A stretch of 25,263 bases of DNA from Chryseosolibacter sp044507115 (GTDB lineage Bacteria > Bacteroidota > Bacteroidia > Cytophagales > Cyclobacteriaceae). The notes beneath the pieces are model-generated. The model worked only from the letters and a program-made list of their open reading frames with translations, ran no database searches and had not been told where the DNA came from. Position numbers and translations under genes: made by a program. Shown here piece by piece: positions 1-7,520 of this stretch. The first letter of the stretch is position 1, and the number at the start of each line of letters is the position of its first letter. The stretch lies in NCBI GenBank assembly GCA_044507115.1, contig JBIQJZ010000024.1, positions 1-25,263 on the forward strand. The letters are read 5' to 3'.

Positions 1-5
1 ATAGA

Positions 6-880
6 ATGAGTCAACAGTATTATCTCAGCCACCTGCAGGAGCTCGAAGCGGAAGCGATCTTCGTCATCCGCGAGGTTGTGGCGCAGTTTGAGAACCCGGC
101 GTTGTTGTTCTCGGGAGGGAAGGATTCGATCACGCTGGCATTCCTGGCGCGCAAGGCTTTCTATCCCGCGCGGATTCCCTTCCCGCTGGTGCATATCGAC
201 ACGGGACACAATTTTCCTGAAACGCTGGAGTACCGCGACTGGCTTGTGAACGAGCTCGGTGTGCAGTTGATCGTTGGATCGGTTCAGGAAAGTATCGACA
301 ACGGTCGCGTGCAGGAGGAGCGGGGTTACAACGCAAGCCGGAACTCACTGCAGACCGTAACTCTTCTCGACACGATTGAGCGACACAAGTTCGATGCATG
401 TATGGGAGGCGCGCGCCGCGACGAGGAAAAGGCCCGTGCAAAAGAGCGTTTCTTTTCGCACCGCGATGAGTTCGGTCAGTGGGACCCCAAGAACCAGCGT
501 CCCGAGCTTTGGAATCTCTTCAACGGGAGAAAACAAATGGGTGAACACTTCCGCGTGTTCCCGATTTCCAACTGGACGGAAATGGATGTGTGGCAATACA
601 TTCAGACGGAGAACATCCCGATCCCGTCACTGTACTACGCACATGAGCGCGAGGTGATCAACCGCGATGGGGTCTTTTTGTCGGTTTCACCCTATCTGAA
701 CCTGAAGCCGAATGAAGTCCCCGAGAAGAAAGTCGTGCGTTTCCGCACGTGTGGTGACATGCCGATCACCGGCGCGGTGGAATCCTCGGCGGATACGATC
801 GAACAGATCATCCTGGAGATCGCGGCTAGCCGCAAGACTGAACGCGGGACGCGGAACGATGATAAAAGATCGGAAACTGC
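6..880 (+). CDS. cysD: Sulfate adenylyltransferase subunit 2 (CysD), 3' end lost in assembly gap
   Basis: Small catalytic subunit of the CysDN ATP sulfurylase, which makes adenosine 5'-phosphosulfate (APS) from ATP and sulfate in the cytoplasm. The PP-loop SGGKDS is at residues 36-41. Other family stretches are GGARRDEEKARAKERFFS near residue 134, the SNWTEMDVWQYI segment, and FRTCGDMPITGAVES near the C-terminus. 291 codons can be read before the run of Ns at 881-890. Family members are about 300 residues, so only about ten C-terminal residues plus the stop should be missing. In-frame reading beyond the Ns runs into a G-rich heptad repeat and gives a low-complexity tail that is not part of CysD, so the stop at 942-944 is not the real one. 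Its partner cysN lies downstream but is separated by a four-helix-bundle gene. The start ATG at 6 is at the window edge and fits the usual N-terminus. Confidence 0.95.
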
Positions 881-890
881 NNNNNNNNNN
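881..890. other. Assembly gap (10 Ns) inside the 3' end of cysD
   Basis: Ten consecutive Ns separate the last readable cysD codons from a G-rich heptad repeat array. A round ten is probably a scaffolding placeholder, so the true distance is unknown. The gap lies against the low-complexity array, which may have broken the assembly. The end of cysD and perhaps further heptad units are hidden here. Confidence 0.97.
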
Positions 891-891
891 T

Positions 892-940
892 TTAGGTGCA
901 GGGTGCTAGGCTCTGGGTTCTGGGTACTAGGTGCCGGGGG
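892..940 (+). repeat. G-rich heptad tandem array, left copy (7 units of 7 bp)
   Basis: Seven consecutive 7-bp units fit a loose consensus CTRGGTN, including CTAGGCT, CTGGGTT, CTGGGTA and CTAGGTG. The array starts immediately after the assembly gap, so more units may lie in the missing sequence. Positions 913-925 are a perfect 13-base inverted match to 1389-1401 on the other side of the four-helix-bundle gene. A related array lies at 7521-7555. Confidence 0.8.
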
Positions 941-1021
941 GTAAAGTTTCTGGAAAACTGTTGATGGTGCAGTGACGGGCGACGAATTGTTTCGGTAAAT
1001 TTTCAGTGAGATGTGCTGAAA

Positions 1022-1381
1022 ATGAGTTACCGCGAATTGGAGATTTATCGCGAATCAAAGCGCCTTGCGATAGACGTGCATAGAATGACTTTGGAGCTGC
1101 CTAAATTTGAGCTATACGGGCAGGGTCAGCAGGTTCGGAGATCTTCTAAGTCCATCACGGCGTTGATCGTGGAGGGATACGGAAGGCGGCGTTATCTCGG
1201 TGACTATGTAAAGTATCTCGTGTATGCGCAGGCAGAATGCGACGAAACAATTGTGCATCTAGAATTTCTGAAGGAAACGGGGGCGATGAAGGATGATGAA
1301 GTTGTAGATCGATTGAAGAGTGAATATGAAATTTTGAGTAAACGTATTAACCGATACATTCAAGTGATTGAACGCAGGTGA
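1022..1381 (+). CDS. Four-helix-bundle protein (23S rRNA intervening-sequence / Avd-like family)
   Basis: A 119-residue protein from ATG 1022; a GTG at 1013 would add three residues. It matches the S23/intervening-sequence four-helix-bundle family by its opening YRELEIYRESKRLAIDVHR, the central ELYGQGQQVRRSSKSI, and the VEGYGRR turn where most members have AEGFGR. The rest is helical, with YLGDYVKYLVYAQAECDETIVHLEFL. Relatives are encoded within 23S rRNA intervening sequences of some bacteria, and the Avd protein of diversity-generating retroelements has the same fold. The cellular role of free-standing copies is unknown. The gene splits cysD from cysN and is bounded by inverted heptad repeats. 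TAAATTTT at 996-1003 resembles a Bacteroidota -7 element but has no clear -33 partner. The family call is solid; function is unassigned. Confidence 0.88.
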   Translation: MSYRELEIYRESKRLAIDVHRMTLELPKFELYGQGQQVRRSSKSITALIVEGYGRRRYLGDYVKYLVYAQAECDETIVHLEFLKETGAMKDDEVVDRLKSEYEILSKRINRYIQVIERR

Positions 1382-1387
1382 ACTGGA

Positions 1388-1408
1388 CACCCAGAACCCA
1401 GTACCCTG
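1388..1408 (-). repeat. Heptad repeat, right copy (3 units, inverted)
   Basis: Read on the minus strand, this is three 7-bp units CAGGGTA, CTGGGTT and CTGGGTG, the same repeat as at 892-940 but inverted. Bases 1389-1401 are the exact reverse complement of 913-925. It begins six bases after the four-helix-bundle stop codon and ends 34 bases before cysN. In RNA the two copies could pair and enclose the small gene. Confidence 0.8.
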
Positions 1409-1442
1409 AAAGACTATAAAACGAACCATAAAAAGAGTAGAG

Positions 1443-2699
1443 ATGTCCGAACTGAACAACCAACTCCTGCGATTTACGACTGCAGGGTCGGTGGATGATG
1501 GAAAAAGCACGTTAATCGGAAGGCTGTTGTATGATAGCAAATCGATATTTGAAGATCAGCTTGAGGCGGTCGAGAAATCCAGTGCAAAGAAAGGTTTCGA
1601 TTACGTTGATCTCTCGCTGCTGACCGACGGGTTGAAGTCCGAACGTGAGCAAGGAATCACGATCGATGTTGCATACCGCTATTTTGCGACACCGAAGCGG
1701 AAATTTATTATCGCGGATACTCCCGGGCATATTCAGTATACGCGCAACATGGTGACGGGAGCTTCAACGGCTAACCTTGCGCTCATTTTGATCGATGCCC
1801 GGAAAGGGCTCGTTGAGCAGACGTACCGGCACTCATACCTGGCTTCGCTGCTGAAGATTCCTCATATCATCGTTTGTGTTAACAAGATGGATCTCGTCGA
1901 CTACGACGAAGCGGTCTTTGAGAACATCGTTAAGGAATACAAAGCATTTTCGTCCAAGCTGGAGGTCTCCGATATCCAGTTTGTACCGATCAGTGCGCTG
2001 AAAGGTGATAACGTTGTGAACCGTTCGCAGAATATGGACTGGTACCAGGGCGCGACGCTGATTCACATGCTGGAGACCGTTCACATTGAGAGTGATTACA
2101 ATCACATTGACAGTCGTTTTCCGGTACAGTCTGTGATTCGTCCTCATTCGACGGAGCACCATGATTTCAGGGGCTATACGGGACGCATTGCCGGCGGCAT
2201 ATTCCGCCCTGGCGATGAAGTACTCGTGTTGCCTTCTGGATTCAATTCGCGCATAAAGGCTATCTACTTCGGAGAGAAAGAAGTGACGGAGGCATTTGCG
2301 CCGATGTCGGTCGCCATGACACTGGAAGATGAGATCGACATAAGTCGCGGTGATATCATCGCGAAGCCGAACAATCATCCCAACACCGGACAGGAGATCG
2401 ACCTGATGCTGTGCTGGATGAATCAGCGTCCAGTCAACCTCAACACGAAGTTTCACGTGCGGCATTCGACACGGGACGTTCGTGGTGTTTTGAAAGAAAT
2501 TCAGTACAAGCTTGACATCAGCACACTCACCCGTGTGGATAATGTCGAGCAGTTGCAGATGAACGACATCGCCCGTGTCAGAATACACACAGCCCAACCG
2601 TTGTTCTTTGACAGCTATCGGAAAAACCGCATCACCGGAAGTTTGATCCTCGTTGATGAAGGGACGAACGAGACTGTAGCAGCGGGGATGATTGTCTGA
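1443..2699 (+). CDS. cysN: Sulfate adenylyltransferase subunit 1 (CysN), GTPase
   Basis: The GTP-binding subunit of ATP sulfurylase couples GTP hydrolysis to APS formation by CysD. It is an EF-Tu-like translational GTPase of 418 residues. The P-loop GSVDDGKS is at 15-22, the switch region with SEREQGITIDV ends near 76, DTPGH is at 92-96 and NKMD at 147-150. Beta-barrel domains 2 and 3 follow from about residue 220. It has no fused APS kinase domain, so PAPS synthesis would need a separate cysC, not in this window. The ATG at 1443 gives the normal family N-terminus. The 3' end runs almost directly into cysQ, indicating co-transcription. Because the inserted cassette lies upstream, cysN may depend on readthrough or on its own promoter. 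Confidence 0.96.
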   Translation: MSELNNQLLRFTTAGSVDDGKSTLIGRLLYDSKSIFEDQLEAVEKSSAKKGFDYVDLSLLTDGLKSEREQGITIDVAYRYFATPKRKFIIADTPGHIQYTRNMVTGASTANLALILIDARKGLVEQTYRHSYLASLLKIPHIIVCVNKMDLVDYDEAVFENIVKEYKAFSSKLEVSDIQFVPISALKGDNVVNRSQNMDWYQGATLIHMLETVHIESDYNHIDSRFPVQSVIRPHSTEHHDFRGYTGRIAGGIFRPGDEVLVLPSGFNSRIKAIYFGEKEVTEAFAPMSVAMTLEDEIDISRGDIIAKPNNHPNTGQEIDLMLCWMNQRPVNLNTKFHVRHSTRDVRGVLKEIQYKLDISTLTRVDNVEQLQMNDIARVRIHTAQPLFFDSYRKNRITGSLILVDEGTNETVAAGMIV

Positions 2700-2706
2700 T
2701 CGGCGC

Positions 2707-3489
2707 ATGATGGACAAAAACCAACCCGTAAGTCAACCTGACCTCCTTGAGCAGGCTATCAGGGCTGCGGAGGAGGCTTGCCGCGAGATCCTTACCGTCT
2801 ACGAATCGGACGACTTCGAGGAGGTTGCCAAGTCCGATCGCTCGCCCCTGACGCTGGCGGATAAACGCGCACATGAGCGAATTTCCAACGTATTAGGTGC
2901 GACGGGATTGCCGATACTGAGCGAAGAGGGTAGTCAGGCTCCATTTGAAAAACGAAAGCAGTGGACGCGCTTCTGGATGGTCGATCCGCTTGACGGAACA
3001 AAAGAATTTATCCGGCGCAACGGGGAATTCACAGTTAACATTGCGTTGATTGAAAACGGGAGTCCCATACTTGGTGTTGTGGCTGTGCCGGTCGCACATG
3101 AGATTTATTATGCGACTGTGGGGCGGGGAGCGTACAGGCGAAAGAACGGCACTGACATCCATTTGGAGAAACGTCCCCGGACGGATTTGAACAAGAAGGG
3201 TCTGCGTGTGGTAGCGTCGCGTTCGCATATGAATGACGATACCCGCGTATTTATTGAGGGTCTGCGAGAGCCTGAACTGGTGTCAGCGGGCAGCAGCCTG
3301 AAGTTTCTCCTACTTGCGGGTGGTGAGGCTGACGTCTATCCGCGCTATGCGCCCACGATGGAATGGGACACTGCCGCCGCGCATGCGATTGTCCGGGAGG
3401 TCGGTTTTGAAGTAACGCAGTTTGGAACCGAAGCACCGCTCATCTACAATAAGGAAGACCTGTTGAACCCCTTCTTCCTGGTTTCCTGA
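2707..3489 (+). CDS. cysQ: 3'(2'),5'-bisphosphate nucleotidase (CysQ)
   Basis: Inositol monophosphatase-superfamily enzyme that hydrolyses 3'-phosphoadenosine 5'-phosphate (PAP), the by-product of PAPS use, to AMP and phosphate. From ATG 2707 it has 260 residues. KSDRSPLTLADKRAH is at 42-56, the metal-binding SEEG at 72-75 and DPLDGTKEFI at 93-102. The C-terminal motif MEWDTAAAHAI carries the last metal-binding Asp. A TTG at 2692 overlapping the cysN end could add five residues, and ATG 2710 would remove one; 2707 is preferred because it begins just after the cysN stop with a short spacer. It follows cysN without room for a promoter, forming a cysN-cysQ unit. PAP clearance implies PAPS is used in this cell, for sulfate assimilation or sulfation of a glycan. 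Confidence 0.93.
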   Translation: MMDKNQPVSQPDLLEQAIRAAEEACREILTVYESDDFEEVAKSDRSPLTLADKRAHERISNVLGATGLPILSEEGSQAPFEKRKQWTRFWMVDPLDGTKEFIRRNGEFTVNIALIENGSPILGVVAVPVAHEIYYATVGRGAYRRKNGTDIHLEKRPRTDLNKKGLRVVASRSHMNDDTRVFIEGLREPELVSAGSSLKFLLLAGGEADVYPRYAPTMEWDTAAAHAIVREVGFEVTQFGTEAPLIYNKEDLLNPFFLVS

Positions 3490-3527
3490 GTACCTGTCTG
3501 TGTCGTATCTTTCACGGATTACCCGTA

Positions 3528-4649
3528 ATGCCCAACGACAAGATATCTTTTCTGGATCTGGTGCGGATCAACAAATCGTTTGATCCGGAGTTGTCAGATG
3601 CTGTCCGGCGCGTGGTGGCGTCTGGTTCTTATCTTCGCGCGCAGGAGACTGCTGCGTTTGAGGCGAGCTACAAATCGTATATCGGCACGCAGGCATGTGT
3701 CGGCGTCGGAAATGGTTTCGATGCGCTGCACCTGATTTTTCGCGGGTGGATCGTCAATGGCATTTTGAGGGAAGGCGATGAAGTCCTCGTTCCTGCGAAT
3801 ACCTACATCGCTTCCATTCTTGCGGTGACGGAAAGTGGACTGCGTCCGGTGTTGATCGAGCCGGACCCGCGCACGATGAACATCGATGTCGCAGCGCTCT
3901 CGGCTGCGTTGTCGGACCGCACACGGGTGCTGCTTGCTGTTCATCTGTACGGGCGCAACGCTGTCACGCCGGGGCTGTCGGAGTTTGTTGCAACCTCGGG
4001 TCTGTTACTCGTGGAGGACAACGCGCAGGCTGCGGGCTGTGGATCTCCGGGACGGCGCACGGGTTCATTAGGACATGCTGCCGCGCACAGTTTTTATCCG
4101 ACCAAGAACCTCGGTGCCCTGGGTGACGCGGGTGCGGTCACGACGGACGATCTCGCACTGGCCGACACTATCCGGACGCTGGGGAACTACGGCTCGCCGA
4201 TGTCAGGTCACACGCTGCTGCCTGGGGTAAACTCGCGATTGGATGAGATACAGGCTGCGGTCCTCCGTGTGAAGCTTCAACGACTGGACTCGGACAATGA
4301 CCGGCGACGTTCCATCGCTGAGTTTTACATGAAAAACATTCAAAGCGCGGAAATCGAACTGCCGGAAACACCGGAGGAACACCGCGACCACGTATGGCAC
4401 TTGTTTGTCGTGCGGTGTGCACGGCGGGAGGCCCTTCGCCAGCATCTCACAGCCCGCGGTATCGACACACTGATTCACTATCCAATTCCGCCGCACAAGC
4501 AACCTTCATTGCGCGAGTTTGGTGACCTGTCGCTTCCTCGCACGGAGGCGCTTCACAGGGAGGTTCTGAGTTTGCCACTGAATCCCTCGTTGCAGCAACC
4601 AGAGATCGACCGAATTGTCGAGGCGATTTCGACCTTCTCCAACCACTGA
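3528..4649 (+). CDS. DegT/DnrJ/EryC1/StrS-family sugar aminotransferase
   Basis: PLP-dependent aminotransferase of 373 residues, of the type that aminates nucleotide-linked keto-sugars for surface polysaccharides or O-antigen. The N-terminal FLDLVRINKSF is typical. GNGFDALHL (about 61-69) and PANTYIAS (89-96) form the PLP/substrate pocket, VEDNAQAAG (162-170) holds the PLP-ring Asp, and SFYPTKNLGALGDAGAV has the catalytic Lys at 193. The closest remembered relatives are FdtB/QdtB-type dTDP-3-keto-6-deoxyhexose 3-aminotransferases, but the substrate cannot be fixed from sequence. It starts 38 bases after cysQ. TATCTTTC shortly upstream resembles a -7 element, so it may be co-transcribed or have its own promoter. 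No other nucleotide-sugar genes are visible here, so its pathway lies elsewhere or to the left. Confidence 0.92.
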   Translation: MPNDKISFLDLVRINKSFDPELSDAVRRVVASGSYLRAQETAAFEASYKSYIGTQACVGVGNGFDALHLIFRGWIVNGILREGDEVLVPANTYIASILAVTESGLRPVLIEPDPRTMNIDVAALSAALSDRTRVLLAVHLYGRNAVTPGLSEFVATSGLLLVEDNAQAAGCGSPGRRTGSLGHAAAHSFYPTKNLGALGDAGAVTTDDLALADTIRTLGNYGSPMSGHTLLPGVNSRLDEIQAAVLRVKLQRLDSDNDRRRSIAEFYMKNIQSAEIELPETPEEHRDHVWHLFVVRCARREALRQHLTARGIDTLIHYPIPPHKQPSLREFGDLSLPRTEALHREVLSLPLNPSLQQPEIDRIVEAISTFSNH

Positions 4650-4656
4650 TGGAATT

Positions 4657-4676
4657 GGCCTTTGCGCGGAAGGGCC
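4657..4676 (+). terminator. Possible weak hairpin after the aminotransferase gene
   Basis: GGCCTT at 4657-4662 can pair with AAGGGCC at 4670-4676 around a 7-base loop, with one bulged G. No T-run follows, so a factor-independent terminator is doubtful. The remaining bases up to 4775 hold no recognised gene or clear promoter. Confidence 0.25.
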
Positions 4677-4775
4677 GTGGCTCGGTTGTGTTCTCACGCA
4701 AACGGCAAATTGTCAGAAAATAGTGTGTTAGAAGTGAGGATTGCGTTACATTAGGAACAGCAAAAAAACTTCGGT

Positions 4776-6086
4776 ATGAAAGATCACAACGAATTCTCCC
4801 TCAAGGCTAACCGCCGGATATTTTTGAAGTCCACGGGTGCGGCAGTGCTCGGCGGTGCTCTTCCGCTGCACACTGTCCTCGGCAGTCCGTCGGGTTCGTC
4901 TGCCAAAACATTGAAGGTCGGATTGATTGGCTGCGGTGGCCGTGGAACGGGCGCTGCTACGCAGGCGCTCGCGGCCGATCCGGATGTTGTTCTCACGGCG
5001 ATGGGAGATGTGTTTGCTGATCACCTTGAGTCGTCGTACAAGGCGATCGTCGAGGAACAGGGTGCGAAAGTGAAGGTCGACAAAGCAAACAAGTTCGTAG
5101 GATTTGATGCGTATCAAAAAGTGATCGATTCAGGAGTTGATGTAGTGATCCTTACAACGCCGCCGGCGTTTCGCCCCCAGCACCTGACGGCGGCGATCGA
5201 CGCGGGCAAACATGTGTTCTGCGAGAAGCCGGTTGCCGTCGATGCGCCGGGTGTTCGCCAGGTCCTGGAAGCAGCGAAGAAAGCTAAGGCGAAAAACCTT
5301 TCACTCGTCTCGGGATTCACATTCCGTTACGATATGCCGAAGCGCGCGCTATTTGAGAAGGTATTGAGCGGCGCAATCGGAAAGGTGACATCGATGTCTT
5401 CCACGCGAAACGGTGGGACACTGTGGTACAAGGAGCGCAAGCCCGACTGGACCGACATGGAATATCAACTGCGGAACTGGTACTACTACAATTGGCTGTC
5501 GGGTGATTACCTCGTCGAGATGATCGTACACAGTCTGGATATGATGTCCTGGGCGATGGGAGATCGCGTGCCGGTCAGGGCTACGGGAACAGGGGGCCGC
5601 CAGGTACGCGTCGAGCCGAAGTGGGGGAATATATACGATCACTTCGCGATCGAGTACGAATATGAAAACGGCGTGCGCGCTTTCAACTTCAGCCGTCAGC
5701 AGTCCGGATGCTCCAACCGGAATACGGTGGAAATCATGGGATCGGAGGGCTACGCAATTGTTAACGCGGGAGCAGGAGGACGTATTACCGGAAAGGAAAA
5801 CTGGGAATACACGGGTGAAAAGAATAACCCGTACCAGACACAACACGACGAACTGTTCGCTGCTATCAGAGCGAATAAACCGATGAACGATGGTGTGAAG
5901 ATGGCGAACAGTACGATGCTTGCGATTCTCGGACGAATGGTCGCCTATAGTGGACAAACCATTACATGGGAGGATGCACTCAATTCAAATCAAACACTCG
6001 GACCTGCCGCTGATAAATATGCATGGGACCTGAAGTACACAGGGCCAACAGTCGCAATTCCGGGAGTCACAAAGGTACTGGGCTGA
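4776..6086 (+). CDS. Tat-exported Gfo/Idh/MocA-family oxidoreductase
   Basis: NAD(P)-dependent sugar oxidoreductase of 436 residues. The N-terminus has a twin-arginine signal, NRRIFLKS at 12-19, followed by a short apolar stretch, so the folded protein with bound cofactor is probably exported to the periplasm. The Rossmann fold begins near residue 45 with GLIGCGGRG at 49-57. CEKPVAVDA near 149-157 holds the family EKP motif. The C-terminal substrate domain includes a histidine-containing segment, MIVHSLDMMSWAMGD. It starts a tight operon with two DUF1080 genes, 47 bases before the next start. Known Gfo/Idh/MocA proteins paired with DUF1080 proteins oxidise glycosides at C3; that role here is inferred. 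Alternatives are another sugar or inositol dehydrogenase, or a glucose-fructose-oxidoreductase-like enzyme that keeps its nucleotide bound. Confidence 0.9.
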   Translation: MKDHNEFSLKANRRIFLKSTGAAVLGGALPLHTVLGSPSGSSAKTLKVGLIGCGGRGTGAATQALAADPDVVLTAMGDVFADHLESSYKAIVEEQGAKVKVDKANKFVGFDAYQKVIDSGVDVVILTTPPAFRPQHLTAAIDAGKHVFCEKPVAVDAPGVRQVLEAAKKAKAKNLSLVSGFTFRYDMPKRALFEKVLSGAIGKVTSMSSTRNGGTLWYKERKPDWTDMEYQLRNWYYYNWLSGDYLVEMIVHSLDMMSWAMGDRVPVRATGTGGRQVRVEPKWGNIYDHFAIEYEYENGVRAFNFSRQQSGCSNRNTVEIMGSEGYAIVNAGAGGRITGKENWEYTGEKNNPYQTQHDELFAAIRANKPMNDGVKMANSTMLAILGRMVAYSGQTITWEDALNSNQTLGPAADKYAWDLKYTGPTVAIPGVTKVLG

Positions 6087-6133
6087 GACGCGGATCCATC
6101 AACTCGATTTCAGGGAGTACCAAATTCAGGACA

Positions 6134-6886
6134 ATGACATTCATTATTCGCATGGCACTGGTCGGTGTGCTGAGCGTCGTGGCGGCTTCCGCCTATGCGC
6201 AGAATCCGATCGTCAAATTTGGCAAGGAAATCCGGGCCGGCAATCCCACCGTTTCTGACAATAGCAAGGACCGTCCGATACAGTGGATACAGGTGAATAC
6301 TCCGCCGGAGACGTGGAGGCTTACTCGCAAGGGCGAGCTAGTCTGTTCCGGGAATCCGATTGGAGTTATGCGAAGTGAAAGGCAATACGAGAACTTTATT
6401 CTGCACGTCGAGTGGAAACACATGGAGCCCGGGGGCAACTCGGGCATTTTTGTATGGAGTGCAGCCCGACCCGATGAGAAGTCGCGGCTACCCGACGGCG
6501 TGGAAGTTCAAATGCTGGAACTGGATTGGGTAAAGCTGAATACACGCGACGGTGTGGAACCGCCGATCGCGTATGTACATGGAGAGTTGTTTGGAGTTGG
6601 GGGAGTGGAAACGATCCCCGACAATCCCCGTGGTACGCGCAGCAAGTCCGCAGAGAATCGCTGCAAGGGCCGGGGCGAATGGAACACGTATGACGTCGTC
6701 TGCGTAGATGGTGTGATTAAACTTTCGGTGAATGGAAAGTTTGTAAACGGGGTACAAAAGGCGACGCAGAAGAAGGGCTACCTCTGCCTCGAAGCGGAGG
6801 GTGCCGAGATCCATTTTCGCAATCTCACCATTATGGAATTGCCTCCGGGAATAACAAGTCCGGAGCAAACGGCTGACGAATTCTGA
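6134..6886 (+). CDS. Secreted DUF1080 protein (3-keto-disaccharide hydrolase family), copy 1
   Basis: A 250-residue protein with a Sec signal peptide ending around residue 23 (SAYAQ), followed by one DUF1080 domain of the concanavalin-like jelly-roll fold. The longer frame open from 6023 overlaps the upstream gene and lacks a signal peptide at its start; ATG 6134 places one exactly, so it is the chosen start. Family features are the RLTRKGELVCSG strand, NFILHVEWKH, the glycine-rich GGNSGIFVW, and a late NGKFVNG strand. Characterised family members hydrolyse or hydrate 3-keto-glycosides. It lies 47 bases after the Gfo/Idh gene and 32 before a second DUF1080 gene. The two are clearly diverged, suggesting different substrates or successive steps. 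Confidence 0.88.
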   Translation: MTFIIRMALVGVLSVVAASAYAQNPIVKFGKEIRAGNPTVSDNSKDRPIQWIQVNTPPETWRLTRKGELVCSGNPIGVMRSERQYENFILHVEWKHMEPGGNSGIFVWSAARPDEKSRLPDGVEVQMLELDWVKLNTRDGVEPPIAYVHGELFGVGGVETIPDNPRGTRSKSAENRCKGRGEWNTYDVVCVDGVIKLSVNGKFVNGVQKATQKKGYLCLEAEGAEIHFRNLTIMELPPGITSPEQTADEF

Positions 6887-6918
6887 TCTGTCATCACTGT
6901 AACTAATAAACCAATTAT

Positions 6919-7515
6919 ATGAAGTACTATTTTTTGTCGCTCGCACTGTTGCTGTCCGTCGAGGGATTTTCGCAGAAGGGGAAGAAGATTTTTAACGGGA
7001 AAGACCTGAAAGGCTGGACCATCCATGGAACCGAGAAGTGGTACGTGGAGAATGGCGAATTGGTATGCGAGAGTGGACCGGACAAGGGCTACGGGTATCT
7101 GACGACCGATAAACACTACAAGAACTTTGTATTGGACCTCGACTTCAAACTTGAAGCGAACGGCAACTCGGGAGTATTTATCCGTTCATCCGTTGACGGA
7201 ACACGGGTCTCAGGGTGGCAGGTAGAGGTCGCGCCGCCGATGCGCAACACCGGAGGTATCTATGAATCATATGGTCGCGGATGGTTGATCAAGCCGAGTG
7301 ATGAAGCGCAGAAAGCGCTCGATCCAACGGGCTGGAACCATATGCGCATCGAAGCCAACGGCGACCAGATTACCTCGTGGTTGAACGGCCAGCAAATGGT
7401 GACACTTAACGATGTAAAGATCGGAGCCGGAAACGGATCCATCGCGCTCCAGATCCACGATGGCGGTGGGATCAAGGTGCGGTGGAAAGAGATAAGGATT
7501 AGGGAGTTGAGGTAG
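6919..7515 (+). CDS. Secreted DUF1080 protein (3-keto-disaccharide hydrolase family), copy 2
   Basis: A 198-residue protein with a short signal peptide (cleavage near GFSQ, residue 19) and a single DUF1080 domain. Characteristic segments are KKIFNGKDLKGWTIHG, the WYVENGELVCESG strand, YLTTDKHYKNFVLDLDFKLE, GNSGVFIRS and WQVEV, and the closing WKEIRIREL. It is more compact than copy 1 and nearer the usual family core. It is the last gene of the three-gene operon with the exported oxidoreductase. The stop is followed within ten bases by a hairpin in a heptad-repeat array, and the gene converges on the minus-strand DUF5107/TPR gene. Probable role: periplasmic cleavage or hydration of 3-keto-sugars, inferred from family. 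Confidence 0.9.
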   Translation: MKYYFLSLALLLSVEGFSQKGKKIFNGKDLKGWTIHGTEKWYVENGELVCESGPDKGYGYLTTDKHYKNFVLDLDFKLEANGNSGVFIRSSVDGTRVSGWQVEVAPPMRNTGGIYESYGRGWLIKPSDEAQKALDPTGWNHMRIEANGDQITSWLNGQQMVTLNDVKIGAGNGSIALQIHDGGGIKVRWKEIRIRELR

Positions 7516-7520
7516 GTAGG

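Larger units (their letters stand above)
892..1408. mobile_element. Candidate heptad-bounded four-helix-bundle cassette inside cysD-cysN
   Basis: A roughly 0.5-kb segment separates cysD from cysN, which normally abut. Its two ends carry the same 7-bp repeat in opposite orientation (892-940 and 1388-1408), sharing a perfect 13-base inverted match. The only gene inside is a four-helix-bundle ORF of the family found in 23S rRNA intervening sequences. The 3' part of that gene looks more AT-rich than the cys genes. No transposase and no target-site duplication are visible, and the left edge is damaged by the gap. Calling it mobile is an inference; it could instead be a static intergenic repeat pair. 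Confidence 0.3.

Noticed and set aside
892..940. CRISPR array
   Set aside because: Units are 7 bp, contiguous, without spacers, and no cas genes are present.
945..959. AGTTT/AAACT inverted repeat just after the heptad array
   Set aside because: A 5-base stem with a 5-base loop is too short to support a terminator or element end.
1833..2717. Long minus-strand open frame opposite cysN (294 codons)
   Set aside because: It lies wholly antisense to a strongly conserved GTPase, and its translation has no domain or signal pattern; a codon-bias shadow.
6023..6133. 37-codon extension of the first DUF1080 protein overlapping the oxidoreductase gene
   Set aside because: The extension is hydrophilic and precedes a complete signal peptide beginning at 6134.
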